Source of the DNA: Blattamonas nauphoetae
Taxonomy: Eukaryota; Preaxostyla; Oxymonadida
Direction: 5' to 3'
Assembly: GCA_033064195.1 (NCBI GenBank)
Contig: JARBJD010000014.1
Span: forward strand, 372,001 to 436,000
DNA length: 64,000 nt
Shown here: in pieces, positions 33,782 through 44,131 of the stretch
Numbering within the stretch: position 1 is the stretch's first letter
Layout: each line of letters opens with the position of its first letter
Made by a program: the position numbers and the translations under genes
The notes under the pieces: generated by a model
The model's database searches: none
What the model was told of the DNA's origin: nothing
What the model saw: the letters and a program-made list of their open reading frames with translations, nothing else

Positions 33782-34837
33782 ATGACATCACACGATGGTA
33801 TCCATCATTTTCTCCCTCATAGTCACCTGATTTCCGCAGATTACTCTCCTTTCATGAAATGGAATGAGAATGACATATTCACAGTAGATTCTGGAGCAGA
33901 AGTTCTCATCTCTCTTATTTCTATGATCCAAGATGGATACAAATTTGACGAGACACTTCTCCGTCAAGCATCAAAGTGCCTTTCTTGGATCTTCCAGTCA
34001 TCCAATCTAACAACTTCTGTAAACGGCGTTTTCTTTCAGACCATTGGGCAAGGTGCGACAGACTCCATCCCAGCCTTTGTGGAGTTGATTGATGTGCTCT
34101 TGTCTTCATCTGATCCATCGATATTCAGGGATACAATGCCATTCTTTATCTCGTTTTTCAATCGCTGTTCATTATCACACCAACTGGCCCTTGTCTCCTC
34201 CAAACTCCTTTCCCGAATCCTTTCAACACAAAATCTGCGGGATCTTTCTGTGATCGATGATCAGGGCATCCTGAATTATGTTATCGACATTTTCAGATCT
34301 GCCATCTGGCTCTCCTCTGAACACGAAATTCAATCCCTCTCCACCACTTCACACACCGACCCTCAGTCAATCCGAGATGTCGTGTTGAATGAAGTGCTGA
34401 TCCCAATTGAACCATCTCTCGTCCAGATCAGTCGCAATCCTCTTTTCGTGTCGTCAATCTATATCTATCACGAAACAGTGAAATTACTGGTCAAGATCTT
34501 TGATGTGAGTGCCTTCCACCAACCAACACTGGATTTCGTTTCTTCTTCTCGCATCCCAATGGCCTTCCAGACACTTCTCTCACAAGTGGAAATCGAACGC
34601 ACCCATCAGTTCATCATCTGGTTGATGTCCGACTATCTCCGCAAATGGAAGCGCGATGGTGCGGAAACTGCGGGCAAAGGGAGAATATTGTTGCAGGCAC
34701 TGGAACAGGAAGGTTTTCACGAAACCCTCGAACAAACACTGCTTCACGACAAATCATCGATGGAAGGAAAGTTTGTGGGGGTCCATTCATTCAGAATCAT
34801 GAAATATTTGGGAATGAACACTCCTCGACCTCAATAA
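33782..34837 (+). CDS. Family A protein, intact, 337 aa, two exons
   Basis: Exon 1 is 33782-33797 (ATG, MTSHD), the intron is 33798-33839 (42 nt, GTATCC...CAG, length divisible by three and open, so unspliced reading is also possible), and exon 2 is 33840-34837. The spliced start is MTSHDDYSPFMKW. Landmarks are SLISMIQDGYKFDETL, SSKLLSRILSTQNLRDLSVI, DVVLNEVLIPIEPSLVQI, SAFHQPTLDFVSSSRIPMAF, KGRILLQALEQEGF and LGMNTPRPQ. The last 130 bp and the start of the 3' flank are nearly identical to the copy ending at 5440. Function unknown. Confidence 0.85.
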   Translation: MTSHDGIHHFLPHSHLISADYSPFMKWNENDIFTVDSGAEVLISLISMIQDGYKFDETLLRQASKCLSWIFQSSNLTTSVNGVFFQTIGQGATDSIPAFVELIDVLLSSSDPSIFRDTMPFFISFFNRCSLSHQLALVSSKLLSRILSTQNLRDLSVIDDQGILNYVIDIFRSAIWLSSEHEIQSLSTTSHTDPQSIRDVVLNEVLIPIEPSLVQISRNPLFVSSIYIYHETVKLLVKIFDVSAFHQPTLDFVSSSRIPMAFQTLLSQVEIERTHQFIIWLMSDYLRKWKRDGAETAGKGRILLQALEQEGFHETLEQTLLHDKSSMEGKFVGVHSFRIMKYLGMNTPRPQ

Positions 34838-34995
34838 AGGCTTCCTCAGATCTCAACTTCAAGTCTCGCTGTCCACCTCTGATTTCATCCCAGTTGCTCC
34901 AACGAAAGTGAACACGGATCGAGCAAGCCATCACTCTTCTTTTCATGCCCAGACAGGTGTGTTCGTCGCTCGTCTTCATTCTTCACTTCAAAGTA
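34838..34995 (+). repeat. Conserved 3' flank of a family A gene (copy 4, truncated)
   Basis: This continues the near-identity with 5441-5590: the post-stop sequence, the short hydrophobic exon-like stretch and the GTGTGTTCGTCG donor-like site. It then breaks off near 34995 and is replaced by a short family A 3' fragment, so the acceptor side is missing. Confidence 0.5.
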
Positions 34996-35014
34996 GCTTC
35001 TTTCAAACATGTAA

Positions 35015-35254
35015 GACGACTGCATCCGCATGTTCATCCTCAGGGAACTTTCGGTCTATATCTTCACATGGAAGAAGAATGGAGACGAAACGGTACGCAG
35101 AGGGAAGAGGACGCTGCAGATGCTGGAAAAGGAAGGGTTCGGAGATGAACTCGAATCAACACTGCTTCACACGGAATCAACCACATATGGACACAAAGTG
35201 AGGATCCACTCATTCAACTCTCTGACATTTCTGGGAATCAACTGTCGTCTCTGA
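35015..35254 (+). pseudogene. Family A protein, C-terminal fragment
   Basis: Only the last 70 or so codons remain (TWKKNGDETVRRGKRTLQML, EKEGFGDELESTLL, HSFNSLTFLGINCRL). It is open to TGA 35252 and joined at its 5' side to a truncated conserved flank of the preceding copy. It is a relic of unequal exchange between family A copies. Confidence 0.7.
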
Positions 35255-35960
35255 TCCAGTCATCATTATCATCGAAATGTTTAAATTGCACTTGTATACA
35301 ATGCCGCATTACACAAATTATTTCATATTCAACATTCTTGTGATTTGCAGTTCGCATGTGAAGAATCATTCACTCGGAATAGTAAAACCAGGTTTCTAAA
35401 TAGTGTGAACAATGGGCATGATCGAATGATCCCCCAGCAATGAAAGAAGAATTAATTCCTCAATTAGAGCCACGCAATCTGGAGTGATGATTTTGAGATT
35501 GCTTATCCCCCTTTCAACGTTACTTTCCCACGAAAGAAGGCAGAAATAGCCCTTCAACATCTCTCGGACTGATTCATCCCATGAAACTACGGTCACCTGA
35601 TATCGCTCAGAATTTTGAAAACCAGAATAAAAGCCACGATAAGACACTGAAAAGGTGACAAAACGTCGACAAACAGATGGCAGCGAGAGGACAGCTCTCT
35701 TAACAGAATGCAGGAGGATGAGAACGAAAACAGAAACAGGAATGAAAAGACTAAAGTTCCGAATCTTTTCCCCGTTTGGAAGAATGCCCATCTCCTGCAT
35801 TCTTTTTTCGGAGGGGAGAGGTGAGAATGGGAGAGAAGAAAGAAGACGTGGAAAGAGACCTAAGCACTTTGTGAAAGAGGACACAAATCAAACTAGAATG
35901 ATATTTATTTGGTGTTTGATTCCATTTAGAGTTGCAGAGGTCTGCGGCTGGTCAGAGGAA
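35255..35960. other. Gap without a supported gene
   Basis: A minus-strand frame from about 35647 to 35396, following a CTTTTCAG acceptor-like site, encodes a coding-looking stretch (VSWDESVREMLKGYFCLLSW), but I could not connect it to anything. It may be an orphan exon. The remainder is unremarkable. Confidence 0.3.
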
Positions 35961-37073
35961 CTACGCGTTTTCCTTCGGTTCGAGTGTCTCAACGTTGAAA
36001 GGGGTGAAGCCCGAAAGGATGTTGTGGAAAGCCTTGTTTATTGGATTCCACATGATGAAGTATCGGGCGGGACCTGCCATCAGTTCGGTCAGATCTTCGA
36101 TTCCCTCGTCGCTGAGCGAACCAAACGCAACTTTGCCTCGAAAAGTAACCTCGGGGCTGTGGACCTGCCATTTGATGTGAAATTCTGCATACCACTGCAT
36201 AAAGCAAATAAGATGATAAGGGTGGGGGGTGGAGGCGAGCAAACAGGAGATGGCGGACGCGATCGGAAGTTCCTGCACGATGGTCAATAATGCAGGATAG
36301 TACGCCGAATAGACAAGCAGATTGGTCAGAAAGTCCAGAGCGTATTCTGTTCCGATATTGTTCTCGAAGGCATGCCAATTCTGGCAGACACAGTCGAAGT
36401 ACGGGCGGAGTGGGGTGATGGCTTTTGTGATTACGATTTGCTGTTTTCGTCGGTCTGCGTCGGTACACACATTCTGCGGCTGATATCTGCCTGGGGGAGC
36501 GATAAGGTTGAGAATTGACACCATGAGATCGAACATCTCCAAATGGACATTCAGGCGTTGTCGGATCGGGACAGTGAGGGGATTGATAGTCTTGAAGATG
36601 TGGTGGATCAGGTCAATCTCAAGCAAGTGCAGAAGATTGGCAGGTGTTGCTTTAAGGGCGGTCGTCGAGATGAACCTGAGTGCGGCGTCAGAGATCTCAT
36701 GATATTGCGATTTCATGAAAAAACCGAGTGCCATCACCATTCCTACGCAGTCGTCATTGTCGTACTCGGGATCGTCGCTCACGTCGAAGTACAATTCGAA
36801 CTCGTTGCGACCATCATCTTCGAGCATTTTCTGTGATCCCATACACTCGAACAACGCTTCTGCCTTTCTAAGTTGGTGCTCATCTAGTGGGTAGTTCTTC
36901 TCCAAAATTTCACCAAGCGATATGAGGAATTTGCGTCTCAGGCGAAGAGAATCTGCGTGAGTACCGTTCCAGTACAGGAAATCGTGGAATTCCCGGCGTA
37001 TGAGAGCTGCGGTTGGTTTCGCATTGCGAGTTGAAAGTGGAGAGGGGAGAGTACCGGTTGTTCGAGTGGTCAT
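35961..37073 (-). CDS. Divergent family A relative, 370 aa, single exon
   Basis: ATG 37073 (MTTRTTGTLPSPLSTRN) was chosen over an upstream TTG. The frame is intact to TAG 35961. It keeps the family block order weakly: REFHDFLYWNGTHADSLR for YSPFLKWNxND, KNYPLDEHQLRKAEALFECM for the DG-F-DEExLxxAsxFlss helix, ITKAITPLRPYFDCVCQNW for LxEVLIPxEPSLVQIxRN, YSAYYPALLTIVQELPIASA for SAFHQPTLDFICSSRIPMAF, and RGKVAFGSLSDEGIEDLTEL for RGRILLQTLEQEGFxxxLEQ. The middle is acidic (EFELYFDVSDDPEYDNDD). With 32312-33547 it suggests an older, single-copy branch from which the amplified copies may derive. Confidence 0.7.
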   Translation of the reverse strand: MTTRTTGTLPSPLSTRNAKPTAALIRREFHDFLYWNGTHADSLRLRRKFLISLGEILEKNYPLDEHQLRKAEALFECMGSQKMLEDDGRNEFELYFDVSDDPEYDNDDCVGMVMALGFFMKSQYHEISDAALRFISTTALKATPANLLHLLEIDLIHHIFKTINPLTVPIRQRLNVHLEMFDLMVSILNLIAPPGRYQPQNVCTDADRRKQQIVITKAITPLRPYFDCVCQNWHAFENNIGTEYALDFLTNLLVYSAYYPALLTIVQELPIASAISCLLASTPHPYHLICFMQWYAEFHIKWQVHSPEVTFRGKVAFGSLSDEGIEDLTELMAGPARYFIMWNPINKAFHNILSGFTPFNVETLEPKENA

Positions 37074-37135
37074 TCTGCTTGTCAAAATGATCTGACCATC
37101 AGTAGATTGTTCATTCTGATTGGTTGATACAGATC

Positions 37136-37321
37136 GAACCGTTGAACAACCTCCAGAGAGAGAAGGAGAGGATGGAGGAAACAGGGAAAAACTGGAAACA
37201 GCGCCTTTTCCTATCTGAAAACATCCTTGCCAGACTCAAGAAAGAAGCAGAACAGCGTAGGCAACGAACCGATGATCTCCATAAACGTCTCACTGAGTCG
37301 GAAAATCGATTTCTAGCTTAG
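37136..37321 (+). other. Orphan coiled-coil exon
   Basis: Following an acceptor-like GGTTGATACAG, an open frame encodes a charged heptad-like segment (LQREKERMEETGKNWKQRLF, ARLKKEAEQRRQRTDDLHKR) and stops at TAG 37319. It is clearly protein-like and typical of a coiled coil, but upstream exons were not found. An internal ATG at 37171 could also start a 49-residue peptide. Confidence 0.45.
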
Positions 37322-37432
37322 ATCGAACCATTCTCTGCTCTTTCGTCTTAATCCAATCTGTTCCGGGTATGACCACAATTCCCATTTAACTCCCATGTCC
37401 AGACCTTTGATACATGAGATCGATCAAGCAGA

Positions 37433-37456
37433 AACTGAGATCGATCGATCTCAGTT
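37433..37456. repeat. Perfect 24-bp palindrome centred on GATCGATC
   Basis: Bases 37433-37456 are a perfect palindrome (half-site AACTGAGATCGA), followed by partial repeats of the same half-site (CTGAGATCAATG). A related CTGAGATCGATGAGATCAG lies at about 40650, so similar sequences flank the 37.5-40.6 kb segment. Confidence 0.8.
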
Positions 37457-37527
37457 CCGGTTTTTGGGACTGAGATCAATGACTTAATTAGGCGTATCTA
37501 TATTTGTCTCATTGTTGTGTCAATTGG

Positions 37528-38501
37528 TCAAAATAAGAATCTTGAAAAAGCGAAATGGTTGTAGTGTGATAGAATGAACACTGAAAAGAGGGTAAAAATC
37601 GTCTTCTCTCCATTTCGCACTCTTCTCGAAGTTGCTTTCGATGCATAATCATTCAGTCCATCCGATCGCCACGTGTTGCTCATTCCACCTCTCGCTGTCC
37701 ATCCATCAGACGGAGAAGGCGTCGATTCGGGAAGAAGACGGGGAACAGCGAACGGTCGATGCAACAACACAGAATCAGAGTGAGTGGGGGTGTCTGTTTG
37801 GTTCACGAGACATCCTTCTCTCGACACATCCACTCTGCCCTTCTCTCCGCTTCCTGATGTGATTTTCGTGATGTCGTGAGTGAGGTCCAGCTCTGAGTGG
37901 AGGACAGCAGATGTCTGAACTTCCATTGTCGACGGAAGTGCGTGTTTCAGATGCTTGTCCGCCTCGTTCAGGCTTCTGCACGGGAAATCAGCCTCGCCAC
38001 ACCACATCCCATCCTTCTCTGTTCCACTCACAACCACAGTCTCTCCGTCGAATGCGTTCGGGTAGAGAAGGAGAGTGGACCAGCTCCCATCACGAAGATT
38101 CGAACGGCATCGGATGCTCCGTTCTTCACGTTCGAAAAGTCAACTTTCTTCAGTCGGAGAGAATCAGCTCCTTCGATCTGCACAACCCCATCAACTGATC
38201 CATCCACATTCAGATTCGAGAATTCCACTTCTTCCATTTCAATCCTCATTTGGTCCGTCGCTGAGTTGGAGGCAGATGAGGAGAGAGGAGAAGAACAGAC
38301 GAGAGGGACAGTGAGTTGAGATTGATCGGTGGCAGTGAACGAAGATGGCGAGATGACGAGTGTTCCAGCTGAGCAAGAGAGGAGTGGGCGAGACAAGGCC
38401 ACGTTCAGCTTCCCACACGAAGGGAACGTTCGATAGCTCAACACGTCCTTCCAACGCGAGTCTGAGAAAGAAGCGATCGTTCTTCCGACAGTTGGATCCA
38501 A
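37528..38501 (-). pseudogene. Beta-helix-type surface protein, internal fragment
   Basis: Two minus-strand frames joined by a shift near 38035 give typical family sequence: TIASFSDSRWKDVLSY, CGKLNVALSRPLLSCSAGTL, VDGSVDGVVQIEGADSLRLK, VDFSNVKNGASDAVRI, then MWCGEADFPCRSLNEADKHL and VSREGCLVNQTD. It lacks a signal peptide and a C-terminal anchor. Its 5' side is fused to the preceding unknown gene and it decays after about 37800. Confidence 0.6.
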
Positions 38502-38509
38502 AGGAGAAT

Positions 38510-40390
38510 GGAAGGCGTAACTGGATCGGGTGTCAGTGCTCCCAAAGATTGTGAAGCAGACAAGCTTTTGTTGAACGGGCTTGGCGGGAGTGTCAGTTTT
38601 GAGAGTGGGGATGGTGGACTGGGTGTGAGCATCGACGTTGGAGTGGGAACGGGCGGCGATCCAAAAGGCGAGGAAGACGCTTGGGCATCGTTTCTCCTTT
38701 TCTCCTTCCCCTCCTTCCGCATGCGAGTCGTCTCAGTGATGAATGCGGTCACCCCAATGTCGATCTCGCGGGAAATCAATCGACTCACAAGATTTTCTGT
38801 TCGAGTTAGAATCTGTGACTTGTCAGTTGTCTTCTCATCCTTCGCATCTGTTTCCTTGTCCACATGAATCACCACATTCTCAATCACCGAGCGTCCAAAC
38901 GACATCACAAAGGACATCATTATCTATGCATCGTTCTTGGATAGTGTGGATCCGCCGAGTGATTTGAGAACAGGCGGAGTGATTCCTTCGACCTGAAAGA
39001 GTGTGTCTCCCAAGCACGCCACAAACTCCTGTCTGATCATCCTCTCCGCGTCACGACACTCCATCATGAACAGATAGGCAGGTGTCCCCACAATGGATTT
39101 GAGAGGCGTCCCGTTGTCGATCGAGACGTCCAAATCGTTTTCTTGTTCCTCCACGCGAGATGTCTCTCTTCTTTTATTTTGATCAGAATTCCGTGGTTTG
39201 AATATGATTGTGAGTGCGATTCAGACTTGTGTTGGGAAGGAGAAGGAGTGTGAAGTGCGTGTGAGAGTGGACGAGGCGAGGTGGAGTGAGAATCGAAATG
39301 CGAAGAGTCGATGGTTTGCGGCAGAGGAGAGCGGAGGTCGGTGAGAGAGTGGTGGGAGGATGGTGGGGAGGGTGAGTCTGGGACAGCCAAGTGTTGTGAG
39401 TGAGGTGGTGTCAAGAGTGGAGAATGATGTTTCTGTGTGCTCCAATCTCACGCTGTTCCGACAGTACGTCTGTTCTTTCCCATTCAGCGTCGTTTTCGGA
39501 GCGGGAATGCACAAGACCGCCACTCAATCGCCCAAATTCCAGATCGCTCATCCGAAGCTGGTCCTGTAAAAAATGAGTGTGAATTCAAAATGAAAAGAGA
39601 CAAATTGAAGGCAAAAACGATGAAAAGTCGAGAGAGACCGAATAGGGTTAATAGAAGACAAGAAGGTTCGCAACACAAACTTGGATCAGCTCCTCACTCA
39701 AAATGTCCTGCTTGTCACTAAAACGAGTGTGGTTTGCACTCTCTCCGTCTTCTGAGATGTTTTCTTCGTCAATTTGTCCGATATCACCACTTTTGGGACC
39801 ATCCCGTTTTGACAGTTCTTCGCTCATCTTCGACACCCGTCTTCGGCTCGGCATGTCATGGAGCGTCACTTGCTGGACATGTGGAGACTGATCCACCGCA
39901 CATCACAAATGCTGCCTGCTGAGGGTATGGTAGAGAAGAATCAGCAACGAAAAGAAAGAAGAGCGAGGACTGTTGGAAACGATAAATGAAAAGTGCGATT
40001 GTTCAGAAAAGGAGAGCACACAGTCAGTCAGGAGGGTCTGTAGAGACTGGTTCTTCAGTGTGAACACTTTCCGGACCTTGAACTGAAGCGACTCGGAGAC
40101 AGAGTGGAGCGACAGATACGAGTCGTGGAAGAGAACAGACACCAGATTTGGAAGGTCGAACACCAAATTGAGCCACTGCACACAAGAGTCAGAGAGTGAC
40201 ATCCAGTTAGGCCAGAGATTTCGTTTCCAGACTTGAACGAAGGGAGAATTTGAAAGATAAGGAAATAAATGGAAATGAAAAAGAGAAAATGGAAAAAGAA
40301 TGTTGAAGTATAGAAGAAAAAGGATATAATGAAAAGAAATCTTGAAGACTAATAAACAATAGAACAACGAATGCAAACCTGCTGAATAAA
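38510..40390 (-). CDS. Unknown multi-exon gene, 3' end replaced by a beta-helix fragment
   Basis: Coding-looking exons on the minus strand: about 40232-40020 (RNLWPNWMSLSDSCVQWLNL, VFDLPNLVSVLFHDSYLSLH, FKVRKVFTLKNQSLQTLLTD); about 39890-39680 (MPSRRRVSKMSEELSKRDGP, DEENISEDGESANH), spliced by GTTTGT...TTTACAG to about 39566-39440 (DQLRMSDLEFGRLSGGL); a Ser/Pro-rich exon about 39414-39170; 39154-38924 (LDVSIDNGTPLKSIVGTPAY, LFMMECRDAERMIRQEF); and 38920-38510 (FVMSFGRSVIENVVIHVDKE, REIDIGVTAFITETT). The start codon is not resolved and some joins are guesses. The last exon runs directly into beta-helix sequence near 38505. Not recognised. Confidence 0.45.
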
Positions 40391-41872
40391 TCATTCTAAG
40401 AGAGAAATAATCGTCAAGAAATGGTATATGAGATCCGTCGCGGTGGAATTAATAATTTTTTTGATAAACAAGCGTGATTCATCCAGTTCTTCAATCGGAT
40501 CGGGAAGAAGAATTATTGTGGGATGATTCATCTCGAGATTTCAATGAAAGTGCTTATAAACAAAATTCAACACGGATAGTGGGTCTTTTACTTCGGTATT
40601 TCGAGTTTTATGAGAATTTGAACACTAGTTATTTTCTGAGATCAAAAAAGCTGAGATCGATGAGATCAGTCTCAAAGGTCTGCCCATGTCTTCACTATTC
40701 ATCATCCAGTTAGCTAATTCATTTGCCGCTTCTCTCGACATTCGTTTTTTGCGACACTCCAGCCAATTGTTCAACAGAACTCATTCCAGGCACATGGAAT
40801 CTCACAGTTGGCCCCTCCCAATCCAACCGCTACTTCAACTGTCTATCACTTGATACGGTTAAGACCGAAGAAGAGTATGTTTTCACTCTGAAGACTCCAA
40901 ACATCGTCGTCGATTCAAACAACAAACAAATCGGAAGATGGACAATGATGGTATATGAAGGTCTCGAAATATATGCAAAAGGACTCCATTTCAACACTTT
41001 CTTCAAATACACGCTTCTGGAGAACGGGTCGTATGTGACCGATTGCAGCGAGACGATGGTCGGATGGGTGCGTCGCGACAAAGTGCATCCAAAGCACATC
41101 TCGTGCTTCTCCGGCAAGAAGAGCGGGAACTCCATCGCGGAGGGAGTGGGCATGAGGCGATTGACATCTCTGCGGACGAGAACACCGCCCACCAATCCGC
41201 CGTTCTTTGTGAAGGAAGGGGTGCGAATGGTGACAGACACTCTCACGCTCGCACAATACCACGAAATTGAAGACTCTCTTGAGCAGGCCAACCCCTTCAC
41301 GCGCCACCCTGTCGAGCCCGCCCCGTCGTCCCTCGACTCCCTCGCAGCTGCTCCCGCCGCGCTCGATTGGAGAAACGTGAGCAACGTGGACTACGTGTCG
41401 GGTGTGTATTCGCAACTGAAGTGCGGAAGCTGCTATTCCTTCGCTGCGTTCCAAGCACTCGAGGCGAGACTCAAAATCGCGTCGAAAGGCCGCATCGACG
41501 TGTCTCTCTCCGAGATGGAGGTTGTGGCGTGCTCGGTGTACTCGCAAGGCTGCGACGGAGGATACCCGCAGGAAGTGTTCAGCTGGGCGAAGGACCACGC
41601 TCAGCGCCAGCCGCTCTTCCTTCATCCACTCGACTCTGCTGATCTACCAGAGCGCTAGACCTCCACACTCGCCCAAACCGACGATTTGATCATTTTCACA
41701 ATCTTACTGGATTTCATCATCTTTTATGTGGATATCATCCAGATTTTTGAAAACTACCTGAACTGTGTGGTGATTCGTGTCTGTGAGGATGCGAATGGAT
41801 ACTTGTTTACAAATGATCTTGATCTTCCCATTTCGACGGAGACCCCATAATCAAAAAATCGATTATTTCCGC

Positions 41873-42927
41873 ATGACATCATCCCAGAGTATCTCTCCTT
41901 TTCTTTTCATTATCATGTCGTTGATCCAGAATACTCTGCATTCCTGAAATGGAATGAAAATGATCCGGACACAGTTGATTCTTTTGCACCAGCCTTCATG
42001 TCTCTTGTTTCAATGGTCAGAGATGGTTCCAAGTTTGATAAGGAGCTTTTGAGCGTAGTATTATCATTCATTCGTTCGATTCTGTGGAGTTTCACGCACT
42101 CATTCACCTTAGACGCGTTTTTGAATGCGATTGCGCAAGACTCCCCAAACCCCGCTGCAGTGTTTGTGGATTTGATGATTGTTCTCTTGTCTACATCCAA
42201 TCCATCGATATTCTGGATGAGTCTATATTTCATTCGCGAGAGTCTTCTTCGTTGTTCCGAATCCAACCGCCTGGCCATCATTATCTCCGACCTCATTCCC
42301 AGAATCCTTTCGAGACCGAAATTGCACGATCTATCTTTGACTTCCCTTGACTATATCCCGAGGGAAATTCTTCGAATCGCCGATTCGGGTGTCCAGCTCG
42401 CCTCCGATGACAATGTTCGATTCCTCCACACAAAATTCAACATTGACACTCAATTCGTCCGAGATGTGGTGTTGAATGAAGTACTGATCCCAATCGAACC
42501 AGCTATCGTCCAGATCTGGCGAAATCCTCATCTATTGTCGTGGGATGGTGAACACAAACAAGCATTGCAGTTGCTGGTCAATATCTGTGAAGTGAGTGCC
42601 TTCCACCAACCAACTCTGAATTTCATATGTTCTTCTCGCATCCCAATTATCTTCCAGTCACTTCTCTCGGAAATGGAACATACACGCACCCATGAAGACA
42701 TCATCTCGGACATGTCCTACAATATCAACAAATGGAAGGAAGATGGATCGGAAACTTGGCGCAGAGGGAGAATATTGTTTCAGACACTGGAACAGGAAGG
42801 GTTTCACGATGGAATCGAACAAACACTGTTTCACTACAAAAGACAAGCATATAATTGGGATGTGAGGTCCTATTCAGTTCGACTCAAGCACCATTTGGGA
42901 ATGAACTCCCCTCTGCCTCGTTGGTAG
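41873..42927 (+). CDS. Family A protein, intact, 337 aa, inside the protease gene
   Basis: Exon 1 is 41873-41888 (ATG, MTSSQ), the intron is 41889-41929 (41 nt, GTATCT...CAG), and exon 2 is 41930-42927, giving MTSSQKYSAFLKW. Landmarks include SLVSMVRDGSKFDKEL, ISDLIPRILSRPKLHDLSL, DVVLNEVLIPIEPAIVQI, SAFHQPTLNFICSSRIPIIF, RGRILFQTLEQEGF and LGMNSPLPRW. Same strand as the host protease gene. A 56-nt LRR-partner first exon follows 60 bp after the stop, with no LRR body. Function unknown. Confidence 0.85.
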
Positions 42928-42987
42928 ATGACTCGTGAAACGAAAAGAACTCTGTCTCTCACATCCCACATTTCACTCGATATTCAG

Positions 42988-43043
42988 ATGACATCACATG
43001 CTGACTCTTCAATGCTTCCCACTCGCTCTGTGTTGACACTTTG
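42988..43043 (+). pseudogene. Orphan first exon of the LRR partner gene
   Basis: A 56-nt exon (ATG 42988, MTSHADSSMLPTRSVLTL) with a GTATGC donor. The matching acceptor TTTTCAG and the first bases of exon 2 (GGATTCTGATG) are still present at about 43120-43130, but the LRR-coding part is gone and protease sequence resumes by 43300. Confidence 0.75.
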
Positions 43044-43622
43044 GTATGCTCCTTTCTCCATTTTCATTCTCGTTTTTGACTCTTTCTTTTTGATTCGTTC
43101 TCTTCTCTTCCGTTTTCAGGGATTCTGATGATTCCGTTCCGACATCTCGCCCTTCTCTCATCATTTTTTCTTTTAAATCCACATATCCGTAAAATGGAGA
43201 GTGGGAGGATTCTTGTCGATGGAAAGGGGAATGAATGGAGTGTTGACATTCAATCTTGATCGTCACCACTGACGAGATCAACCGTTTTTGAATGCTTAGA
43301 AGTCGATCAACCGTTCTGGGTGATCAAAAACAGTTGGGGGACGGCGTGGGGGGATGGTGGGTTTCTGAAAATCAAGCGGGGCAGCAATGCGATCTTCATC
43401 GAAAGCAAGGGCGAGTATGGTCGGCCTCATTTGGACAACCTCGGCGTGGCCGACCTCATCCCATTCAAAGAGCGCATATTGACGTCGGTGTTCTTCTGGG
43501 CGACTGTGGCGATGGCAGCCATGGTGCTTGTGCTCGTTGTGGTGATTATTGTGTTGAGTGTGAAGGTGTGCTGTCACACGTCGAATCAGGTCTTCCATTC
43601 CATCAACAAGGGATCAATCTGA

Positions 43623-44131
43623 ACATCCGCGGACCGTCTTTGTAAAATGCTTCTTTATTTCTTGTTTTTCTCACTTCTACTATCTCAATTTTGAATATTC
43701 CCGACTTCCATTTTCTTTTTTTCATTTTTCGTCCGAAGTTGAAGAAATATCTCTTCCTTGCACTTTCCCAGAGATTCATGTTCGAAGACCGGAAACATTC
43801 TCTGCGTTAGAATATCATAAAGCAAGTCTAGACTGCTGAGAGAAGAGTCGTGAGATTGGATGAATTATCTCGGTTTCAACGACGAATTTGTTGATGAAGA
43901 AAACTAAAAACGATTGAACACTTTATGAAGAGTTGATAGCGACCTCATAGAAGCAGGATATTCGGTAGCCAAAGCACGAGCACGTTGGCGGATAAACGAA
44001 GCTCAAAAGAACGTCAGAGCAACGAAAAAGAGATGAACGAAAAGAAAATTGTAAGAAATCGACGGTGAAATGTATTGCTTAGATTTCATCACCCGATCTT
44101 GTGCTTTCTTCACAGATCTCCTTTCTAACAC
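43623..44131. other. Intergenic, no gene seen
   Basis: AT-rich sequence between the protease C-terminal part (plus) and the 3' end of a family A gene (minus). No frame on either strand looks coding, and the usual 56-nt LRR exon is not present downstream of the family A stop. Confidence 0.5.

Larger units (their letters stand above)
40714..43622 (+). pseudogene. Cathepsin C (dipeptidyl peptidase I)-like protease, interrupted by a family A unit
   Basis: After an acceptor near 40713 the frame encodes the exclusion domain (CDTPANCSTELIPGTWNLTV, GRWTMMVYEGLEIYAKGLHF, TDCSETMVGWVRRDKVHPKH, ISCFSGKKSG), a propeptide, and the start of the papain fold with the catalytic Cys (LKCGSCYSFAAFQALEARL). It then continues to GCDGGYPQEVFSWAKDHAQR and stops at 41656. 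The Asn-bearing end (PFWVIKNSWGTAWGDGGFLK) appears only at 43300, followed by a transmembrane helix (VFFWATVAMAAMVLVLVVVI) and a short tail. Between them lies a complete family A gene. The roughly 150 residues expected in between, including the catalytic His, are not found, so the protease is probably inactive. The first exon with the signal peptide is unresolved. Confidence 0.75.
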
